64,000 nt of DNA from Lactifluus volemus (GCA_022376515.1 WTXI01000007.1:930001-994000), one strand, 5' to 3'. Counted from the stretch's first letter, positions 10,680-24,003 are shown. Notes: a model not told the origin generated them from the sequence alone. Numbers and translations: made by a program.

Positions 10680-13600
10680 ATGAACTACGACATTTTCCGT
10701 GACGAACTTGGACTGAAGCATCCTGCTTATGGACATGCGCTGTGGGAACCTGACCCAGGGGGACTTTATAATTCCGTGGAAGTGGGAGACGTTGGTTTCA
10801 TTCGCGGAGGCAGATTCCACCGTCTTTTCAACGCTCTACTCCCCAGAAACCATCCATTTCAAAACTTTGGCGTTCCGGAACATTATGAGCGACTGGAGTT
10901 ACACATACAGCAGCACATTTGTACGAGCATACTCAATCCCAACGACATCTACTCCAAGGGAATTAAAGTTGAATCAGGTGGACTTGGATTACTTGCCTCG
11001 GGGTAATTGGAAACATCTCCACAGGAATTTTGTTACTGACCTCTTGTCAGGCCAGAACCTGCCCAAGTCGCGTTTTCATGCTTTAGGAAGCAAGGCGCAA
11101 TCTTATCTCTTCCAGTGCCAGCTCAATGCGCGGACACCATCGCTCTTGGAGATTTTGCAAAATGGATAGTCAAGCATATCGATGTCTGGTTTGCATTTGC
11201 CCAGAACCTTGGCTTGGGATTGAGCCGCATGGAGGAGATCGTCTTCGTCACTGGACGTCACCTTGCGAGATCGTCGATCAATGTGGTCTTTTCGGAGAGC
11301 CAGGGTGGGGAACAGGTGGCCTACGGAGTCACTACCGATACTTCTGGTGCCAATTTAGAGTGGCAGCTCTCGCGTGAAGATATTCGAGGAGTGGTCTTCA
11401 ATTGTGGTCCAAGTGGTCAGGTATGCTTCCCGTCTACGACACTGAGATGGCGTTTGGCTTAATGAGATTTATCAGAATTTACTAGAGAATCAGTGCATAT
11501 TCGTCAGAGGTTTCCGTGTCACCCGATTTATGAAGATATTACCGAGGCTTCGAGGGGCAGCGAGTCCAACTCAGGATCCAGACGGACCCGAACCTGAATT
11601 CGAGATTCAGCTCATAAGAATCCCCGCGAATACAAACGTAAAGCCGTCCATTTGCCATCATCCGATTTTCGTTTGACGCGTCGAAGTATCGGGATCCTCT
11701 TCGGACGCTTCTAGATTATCTTGCTACCGTAGGTAGCTTGGACTCAAGTCGCTGAGTGTTTAATTTCGATCTTACTGCACGCAGAATTCACCCGAATGCG
11801 ACATGGCTCTTGTTCATGATGACGACCTTATGTGCATTGATGGTGCTGTATGTTGATAGATCTGTTGTTTGCACTACCCTGCTTACTGTTCTAGTCACTG
11901 GAAAGTCTCCAGCCAGATGCAGTTGTCGGTTGCCTCCAGGACTCCAAGCCAGAGATATATCAGGTTCAGTGTAGTGAGTGCTAACAGTGTTACAAATCCA
12001 TGGGCCCCATAGTAAAGGTATCAACTTGCGCACGCAGACTGGTCTTCTACCAGCGAGGACGATTCGGAAGCTGAGACACTAAACCTCAAAGTAGCCACAT
12101 TAACTAAATATGCATTTGATAAACCAGCAGAAGATCTTGGGTCAGAAACTGCCCTCAAAACACTCCTTAATTCCTTGATCGGTGCGTATGTCACGGATTT
12201 TGCCGAATGAATATCACAATATATATTGACGTTGTTGAATTTCCAGCAACTTCGCTAATACGTGCTGCGAAGAATGTGAAGATATATCGAGTCAGTTCCT
12301 CTAGTTTTCACATATTCTTTTCTCTCTCTCAATATTTAGCCATAGTCGCAATGCGATGAACTCAGTTTGCGATGTCTGGATCTCGCTTCCATTCTGCGGT
12401 ACCGTTCAGACGGACTCGAGGGCAGGCCTGCTCAGCGCGCTGTAGACGAAGTGGAAAGGTGAAGAGAACAACTTATTTCTCCTGGATCAAGGCCGATAAC
12501 TTTATCTAGTGTGTTAACTCGTATTCTTTTGAGGATGCAGAAATGGGCGGAGTTTGACACGATCAAGTCATTTGTGCGACAAACGGAGATCAAACTGGGC
12601 CTCGAAGAATCTTACCGCGAGCTGCTGTCATGCTCTGTACAATTTAACGTATGCTCTTTCCCCTCCCCCCTCTGCCGTCTATATGACTGTGCCGCTCAAC
12701 TCGTGACGATTCTGTGTGCCTCTAGATTACTTTGCATTTACATGCAAACCATAGAAATATTGAGCTCGAGGAGATTCGTCGGCGCGATCACCACGAACTT
12801 GTGGAGATGATAACGAGGGTGCTTCGTGATCCAAGTCTCTTACAAATAGAGCTTGCTAGCAGCACCCCGGAGGATGCTCGAGGCATCGTGCAGGCTATAG
12901 AGCTGGTTCGTTCACTCATCTTATGTCCATGACGTTCATCCTCAGGCCCGTAATGCATATAGGAGTTGAAAACGGCAGATGTCGGAGACGCACAAGGGCA
13001 ACAGTTGCAAGAAGATCTTGAAGGGTTGCGTGGTTGGGTGGAGAGACTACTACCTCTGGTTGACCGTCTGTAATCCGTCTTCGCGCGCTTTTTATTGGCA
13101 CTTATCTTGGCCCCCCTCTAGTCACCGAGGACGTCGTCCTGACAAGCAAACATGCTATTGCAAGGGGAGGTTCGCAGGACATCTACACTGGCGAATTAAC
13201 TGGCCAAAAGGTACAGTAGACAGCGTATTTCTCCATTGTTACTAATTACTGTCCAGGCTGTCCAGGTTGCCCTTGCATACCCACGAAACCAATCTCGTGT
13301 AGCACAGGAGGTGAGAAGAGCTCCTCGATAAAGCACCGGCCCTTTAACTTTGCTTCAGTACTTCCAAAGACAAGTTGAAATATGGAGGACCCTCCGGCAC
13401 CCTAATATTCTCCCACTGCTTGGCATAGCCCATATAAATGAATCCGTATATTCGGTGTGTCCTTACCATTACCTGAGAGGTTGGTTGACATCGTTGTCGT
13501 TCAGGTTAGTCCTTATATGGAGTTCGGCAACACCATACAATACCTCAAAGGCCATCCAGAGGTTGACAGGGTCCTTCTCTTGGAAGAGATTGCTTCTGGT

Positions 13601-16600
13601 ACGTCCTTACCCTTCACACGGTTGCATCACAGCGCACTGAGTCGGCTAGCTACGGAATACCTACATATGCGTCGAATTATTCATGGGGATTTACAAGGGG
13701 TGAGTGGCTTCTTTATAAGGTTACTCTCAAAATGTCTTACTATGATCTACGTCAGTCAAATATCCTGATTTCTAAAGACGGCCATGCTTGTCTTGGTGAT
13801 TTTGGATCCGCTCGTGTTGACGAGGTACACACAATCTTCATGTCTAGTTGCTACATTCTATTGACCATTCATGTCAGGGAACTGTCACCGGGACCCCTAC
13901 TTATCGGGGTACACGATGGCTTGCCCCAGAGCTCATAGCCGATAGCGGACATGTTCCGACTACGAGGGCGACGGATGTCTGGTCTTTCGGGATGCTCTGC
14001 ATCGAAATCTTCACTGAGGATGTGCCATTCGGCGATATTATGAACGAAATGCTCATCCCAGTCGTTATCTACAAGGGATTGCTACCGACCCGTCCCGAGA
14101 ACCGTGCCAGCGTTAGGGGACTTAGCGATGCCATGTGGAACCTTATGAATCGATGTTGGCAACGTGACCCCACATCCCGCCCGTCAATGACCAAAATTTG
14201 TGAAGCCATCCAGCACATGCATATGTTGCGTTCATGTGCGTTTACGGACTCATTTTCCCCATGTTCTTTTTAACACCTCGAAAGCCTCTCAGTCAGGCAA
14301 ATCTTTGACTTCGACTTCTAAATCAGGGGATCGTCGCGATGACTCTTCCATCTCCGGCGCTGCTCCTTTTTTGAGCGATGGGCGTCCCGTTTCGCTCCCC
14401 CACGGCCACAGGTCGGGGCCGTCTATCGCTGCTGGCATGGGCCCTCTTTCTGCCTCGCTACCATTTCCCACCTCTTCAATGCACGAAGGAGGTTCCATAT
14501 ATGTGCAACCTTTCAGACGGCCAAATCCCACCCATTTTTCTACGCTTGAAGTTATCCCCGAGGATGGGCCTGTGAGCTCCTCCGCTCCCTCTCAAGGAGG
14601 AGAATTATCACCCGAGAATGTCTGGTCAACAACATTGTCTCGATCTATTCCATCACCTTTACTTCACGGCTCCAAAAATGATGACCTTGATGAACTTCTC
14701 CCGTCCCCTCTTATACAAGAACCCTCCACGTCTTCTCATTTATATTCACCCTTGCTTCTAGACCCAATTGACCTCACCTCCTTACGTCTACCAAGCAGCG
14801 CCGCCCGGCTCGACCGACCCATTTCCCCATCTTCTTCGATTTATAGCCGCCCTGACACACTCCTGACAAGTATCAGTTCTGGTACTCACCTGACGAGCAT
14901 CAGTTCCAGCCACCTGACAAGTATCACTTCTAACTCTCACCTGAAAAGCATCAGTTCTGGCACTCACCTGACAGGAATTAATTCCGGCACTCACCTGACA
15001 AGCATTAGTTCTAGCACTTTCCCGACTAGTAATTTTGCTGATACACCCCCGACAAGCACTCCCACTATTACTTTGCTAGATGCAGCCGTTCGTGATACTG
15101 AATGTGCCCTCCGAAGATCTGCAGACGGCACTGTAGAAGCTGGGACATTGGGAGGCTTGGTAGACCACTTGCTCAAGGTAACACATGACCCTGTCAAGGA
15201 CGACGGAGTTACGAGGGTTTTCTTTGCAACATACCGTCTTTTCATCACGGACGAGAACCTGTTCAGGGTTCTCAAGAGACGCTTTGAGGAAATCAGAGTC
15301 TCGGATACGCCGAATCTTTCTACTCCTCTAGGTTCCATTCCCGACAAGTGCGTACTTTGTATGCGTTACAACGTGGGGTTACTGACGCATAGACCAAGCA
15401 CTTTGTTATTTCTACGAACTTGGCTCTGCGAAGATGGCGAAAACATGGACCATGAATTGCTTATCTCTATCAAGCAGTTTGCAACATCTGTGGATGGCTC
15501 AGACGCCAAAAATGCAGTGGCGCAATACATAGTAGAGCTCGTAGACGAGAAGGTATGTGCTGAAGCCCATGCCTCTTCAGGCTGAATGGGCTGACCACCC
15601 CCTCAGATGAATGTTGTCGTCACACATCTCGTTCCACGTTCACAACCCAGTCTTGAATCTCTACCCTCTTTGGAAATTGTCAAAATAAAGGCTGTGGATA
15701 TCGCCATCTCACTTTCCGTGATCGAAGGGGATCTCTACAACAAGATAACCCAAGCCGATTACATAGCTTACCTTCGGGGGGCGCCCATTTCGGAGCACAT
15801 CAAAAGCGTTACCCAGCTCAACAACCGTGTTGAGAGCTGGGTGAAGAAGAAAATCCTAGAGTGAGTAGGTGATTACCTGGTGGGTATCTTGGTGTTTAAA
15901 TCCACGTCCTAGGTTTGGACATGAATTTGGACGAGCGACCACGTTTCAACTCTTTATCCAGGTTGCAGAGGTACTTCAGTCCTTCCCCGGAGAATTTCAC
16001 CCCCGGGCGCAGATCTCATGATATCTTTACCTTTTCAGGAATGCCGAAAACTCCAGAACTTCTCATCCATGTCTGCGATCATTACGGCGCTGCAGTCGGT
16101 CACGCAGCGGCCCTCGACCTTCGCCTTTGTCCATGGGAACAAGCTGCAAAGTGAAAAGCAGCTCTTGCATCAACTCGGAGAGGTCCTTAATCCTCTCGGA
16201 AGCCACAAGAAGTATCACGAGGCCTTACAAGACATCAAGCCTCCTACTTTTGCTATCCCGTGGTTAGGTGTGTCCTCGCTTCCTCCCTCACGCCGCTGCA
16301 CCGTCTCTCCTTCATTGGGGTTTTCCGAATCGAAACTAATGCGTGCATCATTCTAACCTTCCACTCCGTCAACCAACCTTTCCAGCGGTCCACCTACGCG
16401 ACCTAAAAGCACTTTACAAGCTGAACAACATTGTAGTAGTCGTTGACCAACGCCCGCTGATTAATTTCAGCTGCTGCGCGAGGCTGCTAGAGTGTATCGA
16501 CCAAGTACGACGTTATCGCGCGCCGCCCGAGGAGATGCGTAGTGATCCACGCTTGCTTGCGTGGGTAAAGAACGAGCTCCAGGATACGCCGGGCGATATC

Positions 16601-16726
16601 ATGATATCGCACGTGACGCCCGAAGCGCCCGTCGCGCAGTTCTCAGAGAGCGAGTGTCAGCGACTGCGCAAGTCGTTTGAGGCCGAGATCAAGTCTCTCG
16701 GCCTGAGCCTCAGCCCGTCGCGTTAG
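10680..16726 (+). CDS. TKL kinase-like/RasGEF fusion protein, copy 2
   Basis: Roughly 1,600 residues in many exons. In order: the MNYDIFRDELGLKH domain (10680-11640), MLKL-bundle-like helices (about 12240-12910), coiled segment, kinase-like domain (13150-14235), Ser/Thr-rich linker with tandem repeats (14285-15070), REM/RasGEF-N (15082-15552) and CDC25-type RasGEF (15607-16726, with NFSSMSAIITALQSVTQ and FAIPWLAVHLRDL). The RasGEF catalyses GDP release from Ras-like GTPases. The kinase keeps HGDLQG-SNILIS and GDFGS but has VALAYPR at beta3, with no lysine at the VAIK position, and a weak glycine loop, so it may be a pseudokinase. Kinase and RasGEF exons join by a 49-nt intron (14236-14284); the next intron is 15553-15606. 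All parts stay open across introns. Internal exon limits before 13100 are approximate. Confidence 0.85.
14868..15060 (+). repeat. 27-bp minisatellite in the kinase-RasGEF linker
   Basis: Imperfect tandem repeat coding for about eight 9-residue units of the form LTSISSGTH, with variants LTSITSNSH, LKSISSGTH, LTGINSGTH and LTSISSSTF; one unit is a residue short. The unit length is a multiple of three, so copy-number change keeps the frame. The decayed copy 1 relic retains only about one unit near 6993-7022. Confidence 0.85.
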
Positions 16727-17546
16727 GTTACGTCTTGATACTCATATCTACATAATCGACGGCCAGTTCGGTCTACTTTGACTTGCTCGCCTGTGAGTCA
16801 AATTACGTGATTGACCTGTCTTCATGATGGTCAGATCTTATGCTTTATTGTATTTTCGAGAATCCTGTATCACCTGCATAAGCAAGAAGCATGAACATGA
16901 TACTAGTAGTTAATGAGGAGGGAAATAACAAAATGACGTCTGATCCATGGTCATCGCTCGCTCCGGGTTTCCGGGCGTTATACGATACGGGAATTCTCGA
17001 TAGGCCCGAATGTAAGTGTATGAGCATCATGATCGTGTTCGTAAGCCATTTTTCGGTTGCGGACGGCATCGGCTCCACAATCACCCCAGGCCTTGGCCTT
17101 CCACTGGCTTTTCCACGACGATGGACGACAAACTGTAGCTGGCGAGTAGTGTGCCTACGGGTCGTGAGCGCCATCGTGTGTCTGAGGAACTGGCAGTTTG
17201 TGAGTCGAGTGTGGCTATAATTGTGGCGGACGAGCCGAGCGGACTCGGATGAGCCACAACCAAGTCGCTTTGATACCCATTGTTGATTCCTTGCATAAAG
17301 AACGCTCTCGTGCTATAGCGCCAATCAAGAAACTGCTCGAGCGCTTTAACCATGGCCAGTATGTCATTCACTCCGTGTCTCCGTCGCACCGTTCCTTTTT
17401 GTCGTTGACTATTACAGAGACGAAGCGTTCAGCGGACGAGGCGGATGTTGCCACGCGTAGTGACAGCGCCAAACGTAGGTCGAATCCTAGGTCAAGACAA
17501 GAAACAAAGAGAGGGCCCAAAGTGCGCGTCTTTCGTCCTCTTTGAA
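16727..17546. other. Intergenic region
   Basis: Holds the 3' UTR of the RasGEF gene and the promoter of the gene at 17547. Open stretches within it, such as 17249-17545, show no recognisable protein and overlap the conserved downstream start in another frame. Confidence 0.45.
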
Positions 17547-18019
17547 ATGGTCTCTCCATCTTTTTACGTCACCACTCGCGCTGCGCAGACCATACCAGCT
17601 TCGGCTTTCAAAGAGGGTGCTCGCCCACTGCACGTTACTGTGACTTACACACCACCTACCACCCCCGACAATGACGGAGTGGCCGTAGTTCCTGCTGACT
17701 CGGACCTCCTCGGCGGGCTTGTAGCACAACCGAGCACGTTCACAACAGGAAGTTACGGATGGAAGGGCAACAAACGACTCACGGTCGAGCTCGTCGACCC
17801 CAGCAGTGGCGAGAAAACGAACGTTCAGGTGATGCTGACGTACGTGTTTTCACTAAATCAATTTCCTTCTGCATCTGTGACTCTGTAAACAGAGTGAATG
17901 CTGTTGTTCTGGGTAGCAAGCAAGCCGGAAAGGAAGCGGAGGGAGAGGCAGAAATTGAAGCCAAGGATAATGCTGCGGAAGAGGACGGGCCTGTTGACGC
18001 CGAGCAGGCTACAGAATGA
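17547..18019 (+). CDS. Conserved basidiomycete protein of unknown function
   Basis: Two exons joined by a 53-nt intron (17840-17892), giving about 140 residues. It begins MVSPSFYVTTRAAQTIPASA and contains the motif FTTGSYGWKGNKRLTVEL followed by VQVMLTVNAVVLGSKQAG, a pattern that looks like a small conserved Agaricomycete beta-rich domain. The C-terminus is acidic and low-complexity (EAEGEAEIEAKDN). The frame is open upstream to an ATG at 17445, so a longer N-terminus is possible; 17547 was chosen because conserved-looking sequence starts there. No signal peptide is seen. The function is not known to me. Confidence 0.6.
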
Positions 18020-18170
18020 TGTCAACTTTGCTCTGTTGTATTTCGGCTGATTCGTCTGATGCTAATGATTGCCACGATTTACATAACATAACTTCACTTG
18101 AATCCGAGGCCAAAACAAGGTTGTCCCCACATATGTTGATGAACGCTCCATGAATACGCCACATAGACTG

Positions 18171-19104
18171 TCAAAGGTCGAAATCCGAGTCGGAATCGTC
18201 CCTCTTTGACGCATTGCGCACACTCTTGTTAGCCCAGGTGGACTTTGAGCGTCCCTGAGATGAAGTGTCCTCCTCCTCAGATTCGTCGTCTAGACCATCC
18301 CCCGAATCTGCTGGCGGTTTCTTTGAAGGAATGATGGCACCTGATGCAATGAGTAGCACTTCTAACTCTGTATTTATGTCAGTCAAACTCGAGCCATAGG
18401 ATTCAGCAAGGCGATGGTGCCCCCACCTTCAAGCCTTCGCTCTCTGTCCGATCCCCAAGCAGTGATCTGAGTGACAATCTCCCCTTTCCGATACACGATG
18501 AACATGGGCACACGAGAGTCCGGCAGGTTGGGTATGCATTTGTCGCCGACGATGGAAACAAATTTAGTACGCGGATGGCGTGCCGCCAAAGTACGAACGT
18601 GGATGTATGCGCGATCGCTCCGTGGGATTCTGTCGGAGAGTGTGAGTGCGCGAAAAGGGGAAGCATCAAGCTTACCCATCCTTGTACAAAACGCAGACCA
18701 CTCCTGTCCCTCGTGCCACATCGTCAGCGAGTTCGTCCTGCTTGCTGGCTTCTGTGACCTCACGCGTGTAGTCATCCCTTCCGATGGGGATGACAGTGCC
18801 AAAACGGTTGAGCTGAGCTTCTAGTCGCTCCTGTGCCAGGCGTTGAGCCCGATGCTGCGCAATATATCGTTCTGCAGTATCATCTTGGGTATCCTCACCG
18901 AGTTGGCGAAGCTCTGTAGGGGTGAGGCCCTCAAGAATGTCATCGAACGTTGGTGAAGGTGGTGGAGAGGGAGAAGGCGGTGCAGGCTCTAGCGGAGGAA
19001 GTATACCATGCTTGCGTAGGGCTTCATTGCTATAAAATGTCGGATGTGTAGACAAGAGAGAGAGGATTTATGGCTCACAATTCAGTGTCCTCGTTCGGAT
19101 TCAT
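18171..19104 (-). CDS. PLP2: Phosducin-like protein, PLP2/PhLP3 type
   Basis: Thioredoxin-fold co-chaperone of the CCT/TRiC chaperonin, needed for folding of actin, tubulin and G-protein subunits. The first exon encodes only MNPNEDTEF (19079-19104) and is joined by an intron (19030-19078) to NEALRKHGILPP; this start fits the family better than the ATG at 19055. Further introns are 18630-18675 and 18368-18426. The phosducin thioredoxin-like domain is clear: RFGTVIPIGRDDYTREVTEA, ARHPRTKFVSIVGDKCIPNL, DSRVPMFIVYRKGE. The C-terminus is acidic and serine-rich and ends SDSDFDL. It is convergent with 17547-18019 and divergent from Dicer, with only about 140 bp between the two starts. Confidence 0.9.
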
Positions 19105-19242
19105 TATTATTTCTATTTGGCTGAGTTTGTTTTTTTTCTTGTTCCGTCCTCGTGTGTTAGGACGCCACGCCACATCGGATTTGGATTTGTCTTTCTCATT
19201 TAGAAGTTTACAAGACAAAATCAGACTCGAAGGTCTTCATGC

Positions 19243-22200
19243 ATGACATTCACCTTCGATTCTTCCTCATTTTGCACCATGGTTCCGGTCTCCGATCTAT
19301 CATCTGGCGATGTACTCGTCCCTCGTCAGTATCAACAAGAAATCTTTCTCAAAGCGCAGCAGAGAAATGTCATCGCCGTTCTTGACACAGGCAGTGGGAA
19401 AACTCTCATATCTGTCCTCCTTATCAAGTGGGTTTTTAGGCAGGAATCCTCCAAAAACAAAGTTATTGTCTTCCTCGTTCCGAAGGTTCCCCTGGTGGAA
19501 CAACAGGGCAAGTTCATTGCTCAGCATACAGCGTTGCGCGTTGCGCAGGTTCATAGTGACGTTTCTGCTGGTGTCATGGACCGTGCACGATGGTCCAACC
19601 TTTTTTCTCAATCAGACGTACTGGTCATGACGGGTAAGCCAACTTGTCTTTTGTCAGTTAGCTCTTTCTCATCCTTCTCAGGACAAATATTCCTGAACGT
19701 ACTCACACATTCGCATTGGGGCATGAACAGGGTATGTATGCGCATGTCCTACGTGTTCATTCAACGGTTTTACCCTAAATGGTATCAGGTTTCCCTTCTG
19801 ATCTTTGATGAGTGCCACCACGCGCACAAGAACCATCCTTACACCACTGTCATGACAATATACCGCGCCTGTCCAGAGTCCGATCGACCGAAAGTATTCG
19901 GCATGACAGCCTGCCCGACTCGATCTTCCAACGCTCAGCAAACCTCGCTAGCAAGCTTGGAAAAGAATTTGAATTCAAAAATTGTCACCGTTCAAGAGCA
20001 TTTGGACGAGTTCGCGCGCTATTCTTCGAAGCCTACCGAGGTAGATCAGTGCACTGGCGTCCTCGCGTGCGAACTCCCGTCTCAACGCCCTATTGTAGAT
20101 CATCCGGAAATTCCCCCCGCCTCCATCGGTTTATCTTGAGTACCCCATCCCCCCCATCTGGAGTCGCTTCGACTACTCTCAAGTCCCTGCAAGCATCGAC
20201 ATACCTTGGCAACAGTTGAACAGCCGCTATCTTTATACATTAGAAAATTTGGGCATATTTGCTGCCGAGCTGTTTCTCTACTCTGACCTCCAGACCCGCA
20301 TATCTGAGCTCGCTCAGCCTCAAGGCGTCAACGAGATGGAGTCATTGCGTGTAAGATATCTATATACTGACGTCCTCAGCGAACCTAGCATCCCTACCGG
20401 CCATCGTATCCCCGAATTACACGATTTATGTGAGGTCTTGGACGAGTACCAACCATTCTTCGAGTATGTTCCCGACGGTCAAGATGAATCCGTCCCTTGG
20501 TCTTTTCGCCTCAGCTGGTGCTCTCCAAAGGTTCAGACCCTTGTTGAGATTCTCCTGGAAAGCTACACACCCGAGTTCCATGGCATCGTGTTTGTCGCCC
20601 GCCGCCATATCGCGAGAGTGCTCTCTAGCATCCTTTCTCGTATCACATTGTTAAAGGGTATTATCACCTGTGCAGAGTGTGTGGGTCATGGAGGCGACGA
20701 GAAAGGCATTGGAGGTGGGATGCCTACAGAGCGACAGCGCAAAATCGTCAATGATTTCCGAGATGGGAAAATTAACCTGCGTAAGTGAGTATACCTCGAT
20801 GCTACTCGCATTCACCATTCGTAACAGTTATTGCTACGCCGGTGGCCGAAGAAGGCTTAGACTTTCCAGTAAGTCCTTGGAATTTGAGAGCTATGTCCGG
20901 AGTACAAGTGACCGAAAAATCACAGGCCTGTGACATCACTGTTCGTTTCGATGCCATGCAGGATATGGTGGGCTATGTCCAATCCCGTGGCCGCGCACGA
21001 CGCGCTACTTCCACCTTTGTAGTCATGGTACAGCAAAACAAGACCTCGGAAATCGAAAGTTATCGATCTCTCTCCGAGAGAGAGCCTCATATCAAGAACC
21101 TTTATCAGTCTGGAGGTTTCAAATCGTTATCAGTCTCCGAAGGCGGCAAGTCAGACGATGAAGAAGATAGTAGCGATTATGTTTATCCGACCGATCTTGC
21201 TAAGCGGGAGCGTTTTGTCGTGCCAAGCACCGGTGCGATTTTGACGTACAACATGGCAATCGGACTTCTTGGACATCTTTGTGCTCTCATTCCATGCGAT
21301 GCGTTCACTCGCGTGCAAAAGCCGCGTTATAGTGGTGTCTTCGCCTCGACCGTGCGACTCCCCCCGACGTTGCCGTTACATCCCGAGTACCTTGTGTATG
21401 AAGGTCCCCCCAAACACTCGAAAAAGGAGGCTAAACGAGCTGTTGCATTCAAAGCCGTCAAGGCTCTATATGCGTTGGGGGTGTTTGACGATAACCTGCT
21501 TCCAGCACATGGCAAGGCGGAGGCCAAGATCGACAAGGACCCCGACGAGGCAGATAATGTCACACATGTGCCCGAAATTATGGACGTCGTTGTGGTGAAT
21601 CCATGGAGCCTGGGATCGGAACTATGGTCACACCCGGTTAGCATGGATGGAAAACGCGTTGCCGGAGTCATAACAGGGACACAACTTCCGCCCGCCGAAC
21701 TTGTCTGGGAAGGCACTACGTTGATTATGGGTGGAGCCGAGCTCGTGCACTTTGACACGCATGAAGAGTATCAGAAACGCAAACTCATGCAAGAGTACAC
21801 TGACCTTGGGTTGTGGTGGCGCGTTTCTGCTCGACCGCGCCCAGCGCCGCTGTCGTGTTTCTTGGTCCCTTTGGTTCCGAATAGCTGTCAACCAGATTTT
21901 CAAGCAATGGAGCATCTTTTAACGCAGCCGTACGGCAACTCCGATTGGGTGGGCATGGATGAACGCGCGTATGATCATACTCTGGTCATGAATAACATGC
22001 AGCATGGTCGTCCGTTTCTCCTCCAAAAGATTCGGTTTGACCTGACTCCATTGTCGGAGCCATTGGCGGGTAGTCGCGAGACTGGCTTTCAGACATACTG
22101 GCAGCACTACCAATGGCTTCTAAGGAAGAGAAAGGGTTGCACTATCGAGGTACCAACGGATGGCCCGCTCGTTGAAGTTGTTCTCATGCCGAGACAAACC

Positions 22201-24003
22201 TCCAGGGCATACCAGCTCTTGCCCCGGGATACGTCTGTGGACGTGGACATGGCCCCAGGTGACGATGCAAGACCGTTCCTTTTCCCGATGGCCTCAACCT
22301 CTATATTCTCTATGTCAGAGGAGATGTTCTCCCTCTTTGCCTTGTTTCCTCGCCTCCTACACCGTGTCCAAGATATATGGCGCGCTCGCAGTGCTCGCAT
22401 AGGCCTTGACCTACCTCCGATTCTCGACGACCATCTCATCGAAGCAACGACACTGCCTGCAGCTGCAGCATGTTTCAACAATCAGCGCCTCGAGACGCTT
22501 GGCGACTCGGTACTGAAGCTCTGCACGTCTGTGCATCTGTACAACAAGTTCCCTCATTACCATGAAGGTCAACTCGACAACCTACGCCAACGGTCTATTT
22601 CGAACCGTACGCTCATGTTTCGAGCAAAAACTATCGGCCTGGAGCATTACCTGAGCGTGGAGGGTCAGAATGTTAAGACGTGGCCCACCGTAGTCGCGGA
22701 TGACAGCCCAAGTCGACAAGACTGGGCACGTAGTGACAGATCTGTAAAGCGACGCATAGCGCGGAGAAGTCTGCAGGACTGCATGGAAGCAATCATCGGC
22801 GCAGGTTACTTGTCTGGAGGTATTCCGATGGCTCTGCAGGTAGGCGCTGCGATCGGGTTGAACTTCGGTGGTCCTGTGCCGTGGCATTTGCGATACCCTC
22901 CTTCATCAAATGTCCAACCTGCCGGTGTTGGGTATGCGAAGCTGCAAGACGCGCTCGGGTACGACTTCCAACACGCCGAATTGCTGCAGGAGGCCTTGAC
23001 ACACCCATCATTTTGGTCCGGTGGCAAATCTTATCAGAGGCTCGAGTTCCTCGGGGATGGTACGGCTCTCATAGTTGCTATGACCGGGCTAACGTTTGCG
23101 TCAAAGCTGTCGTCGACACTGTCGTCATGACCTACCTTTTCAAGAAGTTTCCCCACGCGAACTCCGGGCAGCTCAGTTCGTTGCGCGCGCGCGCTGTCTG
23201 CGGGCCTGTCCTGGCCTTCATAGCAGTCCGTGTGTTAAGTTTACACGAGTTCCTATGGGCAGACAACCCAGAACTTACCGCCGCCGTTGAGAAGTACATA
23301 CCCACCTTGGAAGCGACGTCCAGCCGTGCTATCGTCCTGCAGAGCTGGGCACACGATCCCCCCAAAATAATTAGCGATATCTTTGAAAGCGTTGTTGCAG
23401 CCATCCTCATCGATTCGGGCTACAACGTTGAAAAAACAGTGTGCATTGTAGAAGCTGCCATGCAATGTGTTTTAGAGATCCTGTCCCCTGATCTGCCTCC
23501 AGAGCCGATATCCGCGTTCTTTTTGTGGGCCGCAAAATCGGGCTGCAAACGGATTCTTCTTAGGTACGTGTTTGGTGTCGTTCACGTTTTGACCTGGGTT
23601 TTCACATGAACCGTCCAGTAAATCAAGCAGTCGTCCTGAATCCAAACAGAACGATACCGTTTGCGTCGTCGTTCATGACACCATTGTCGTTGGCCCTGTG
23701 ACGGCATCTAGCTTGCCCGTGGCACGCGCTTTCGCTTCAGAGCGTGCGCGGGTGATCCTTCAAGCGGAAGACTCGGATAAAGCACTAGTTAGAATATGCG
23801 ATTGCAAGGAGCAAGTGGTCGATACCTCCCAAGCGGAACCTACTCCTCATGATACCATTGACGATGCAACCGAGACTGGTTTCGCGGCTGCAGCACAAAT
23901 GGAACTAGAGAAGTTCAGTGATCCCCAGCAGGAGAGACAGGAAGAGGACATAGATGGTGAGGAGTCACGGACGCATGACGAATTAGAAACGACTGGGGCG
24001 TGA
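19243..24003 (+). CDS. Dicer-like ribonuclease III
   Basis: RNA-interference enzyme that cuts long double-stranded RNA into siRNAs. Domains in order: DExH helicase N-lobe (Walker A LDTGSGKT, box DECHHAH), helicase C-lobe (ATPVAEEGLDFP, QSRGRARRA), Dicer dimerisation domain (about 21250-21510), a divergent PAZ-like region, RNase IIIa (NNQRLETLGDSVLKL with DCMEAIIGA), RNase IIIb (QRLEFLGDAVVD with SDIFESVVAAILID) and a C-terminal dsRNA-binding-like segment (VVVHDTIVVG). The acidic catalytic residues of both RNase III domains are present. Introns read include 20041-20098 and 23060-23106, the latter splitting the RNase IIIb signature codon. The start could also be the in-frame ATG at 19279. The protein is about 1,400 residues, normal for fungal Dicers. 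Confidence 0.93.

Noticed and set aside
17249..17545. Open frame MSHNQVALIPIVDSL and following as a gene
   Set aside because: It ends where the conserved gene at 17547 starts in another frame, with no sign of conservation.
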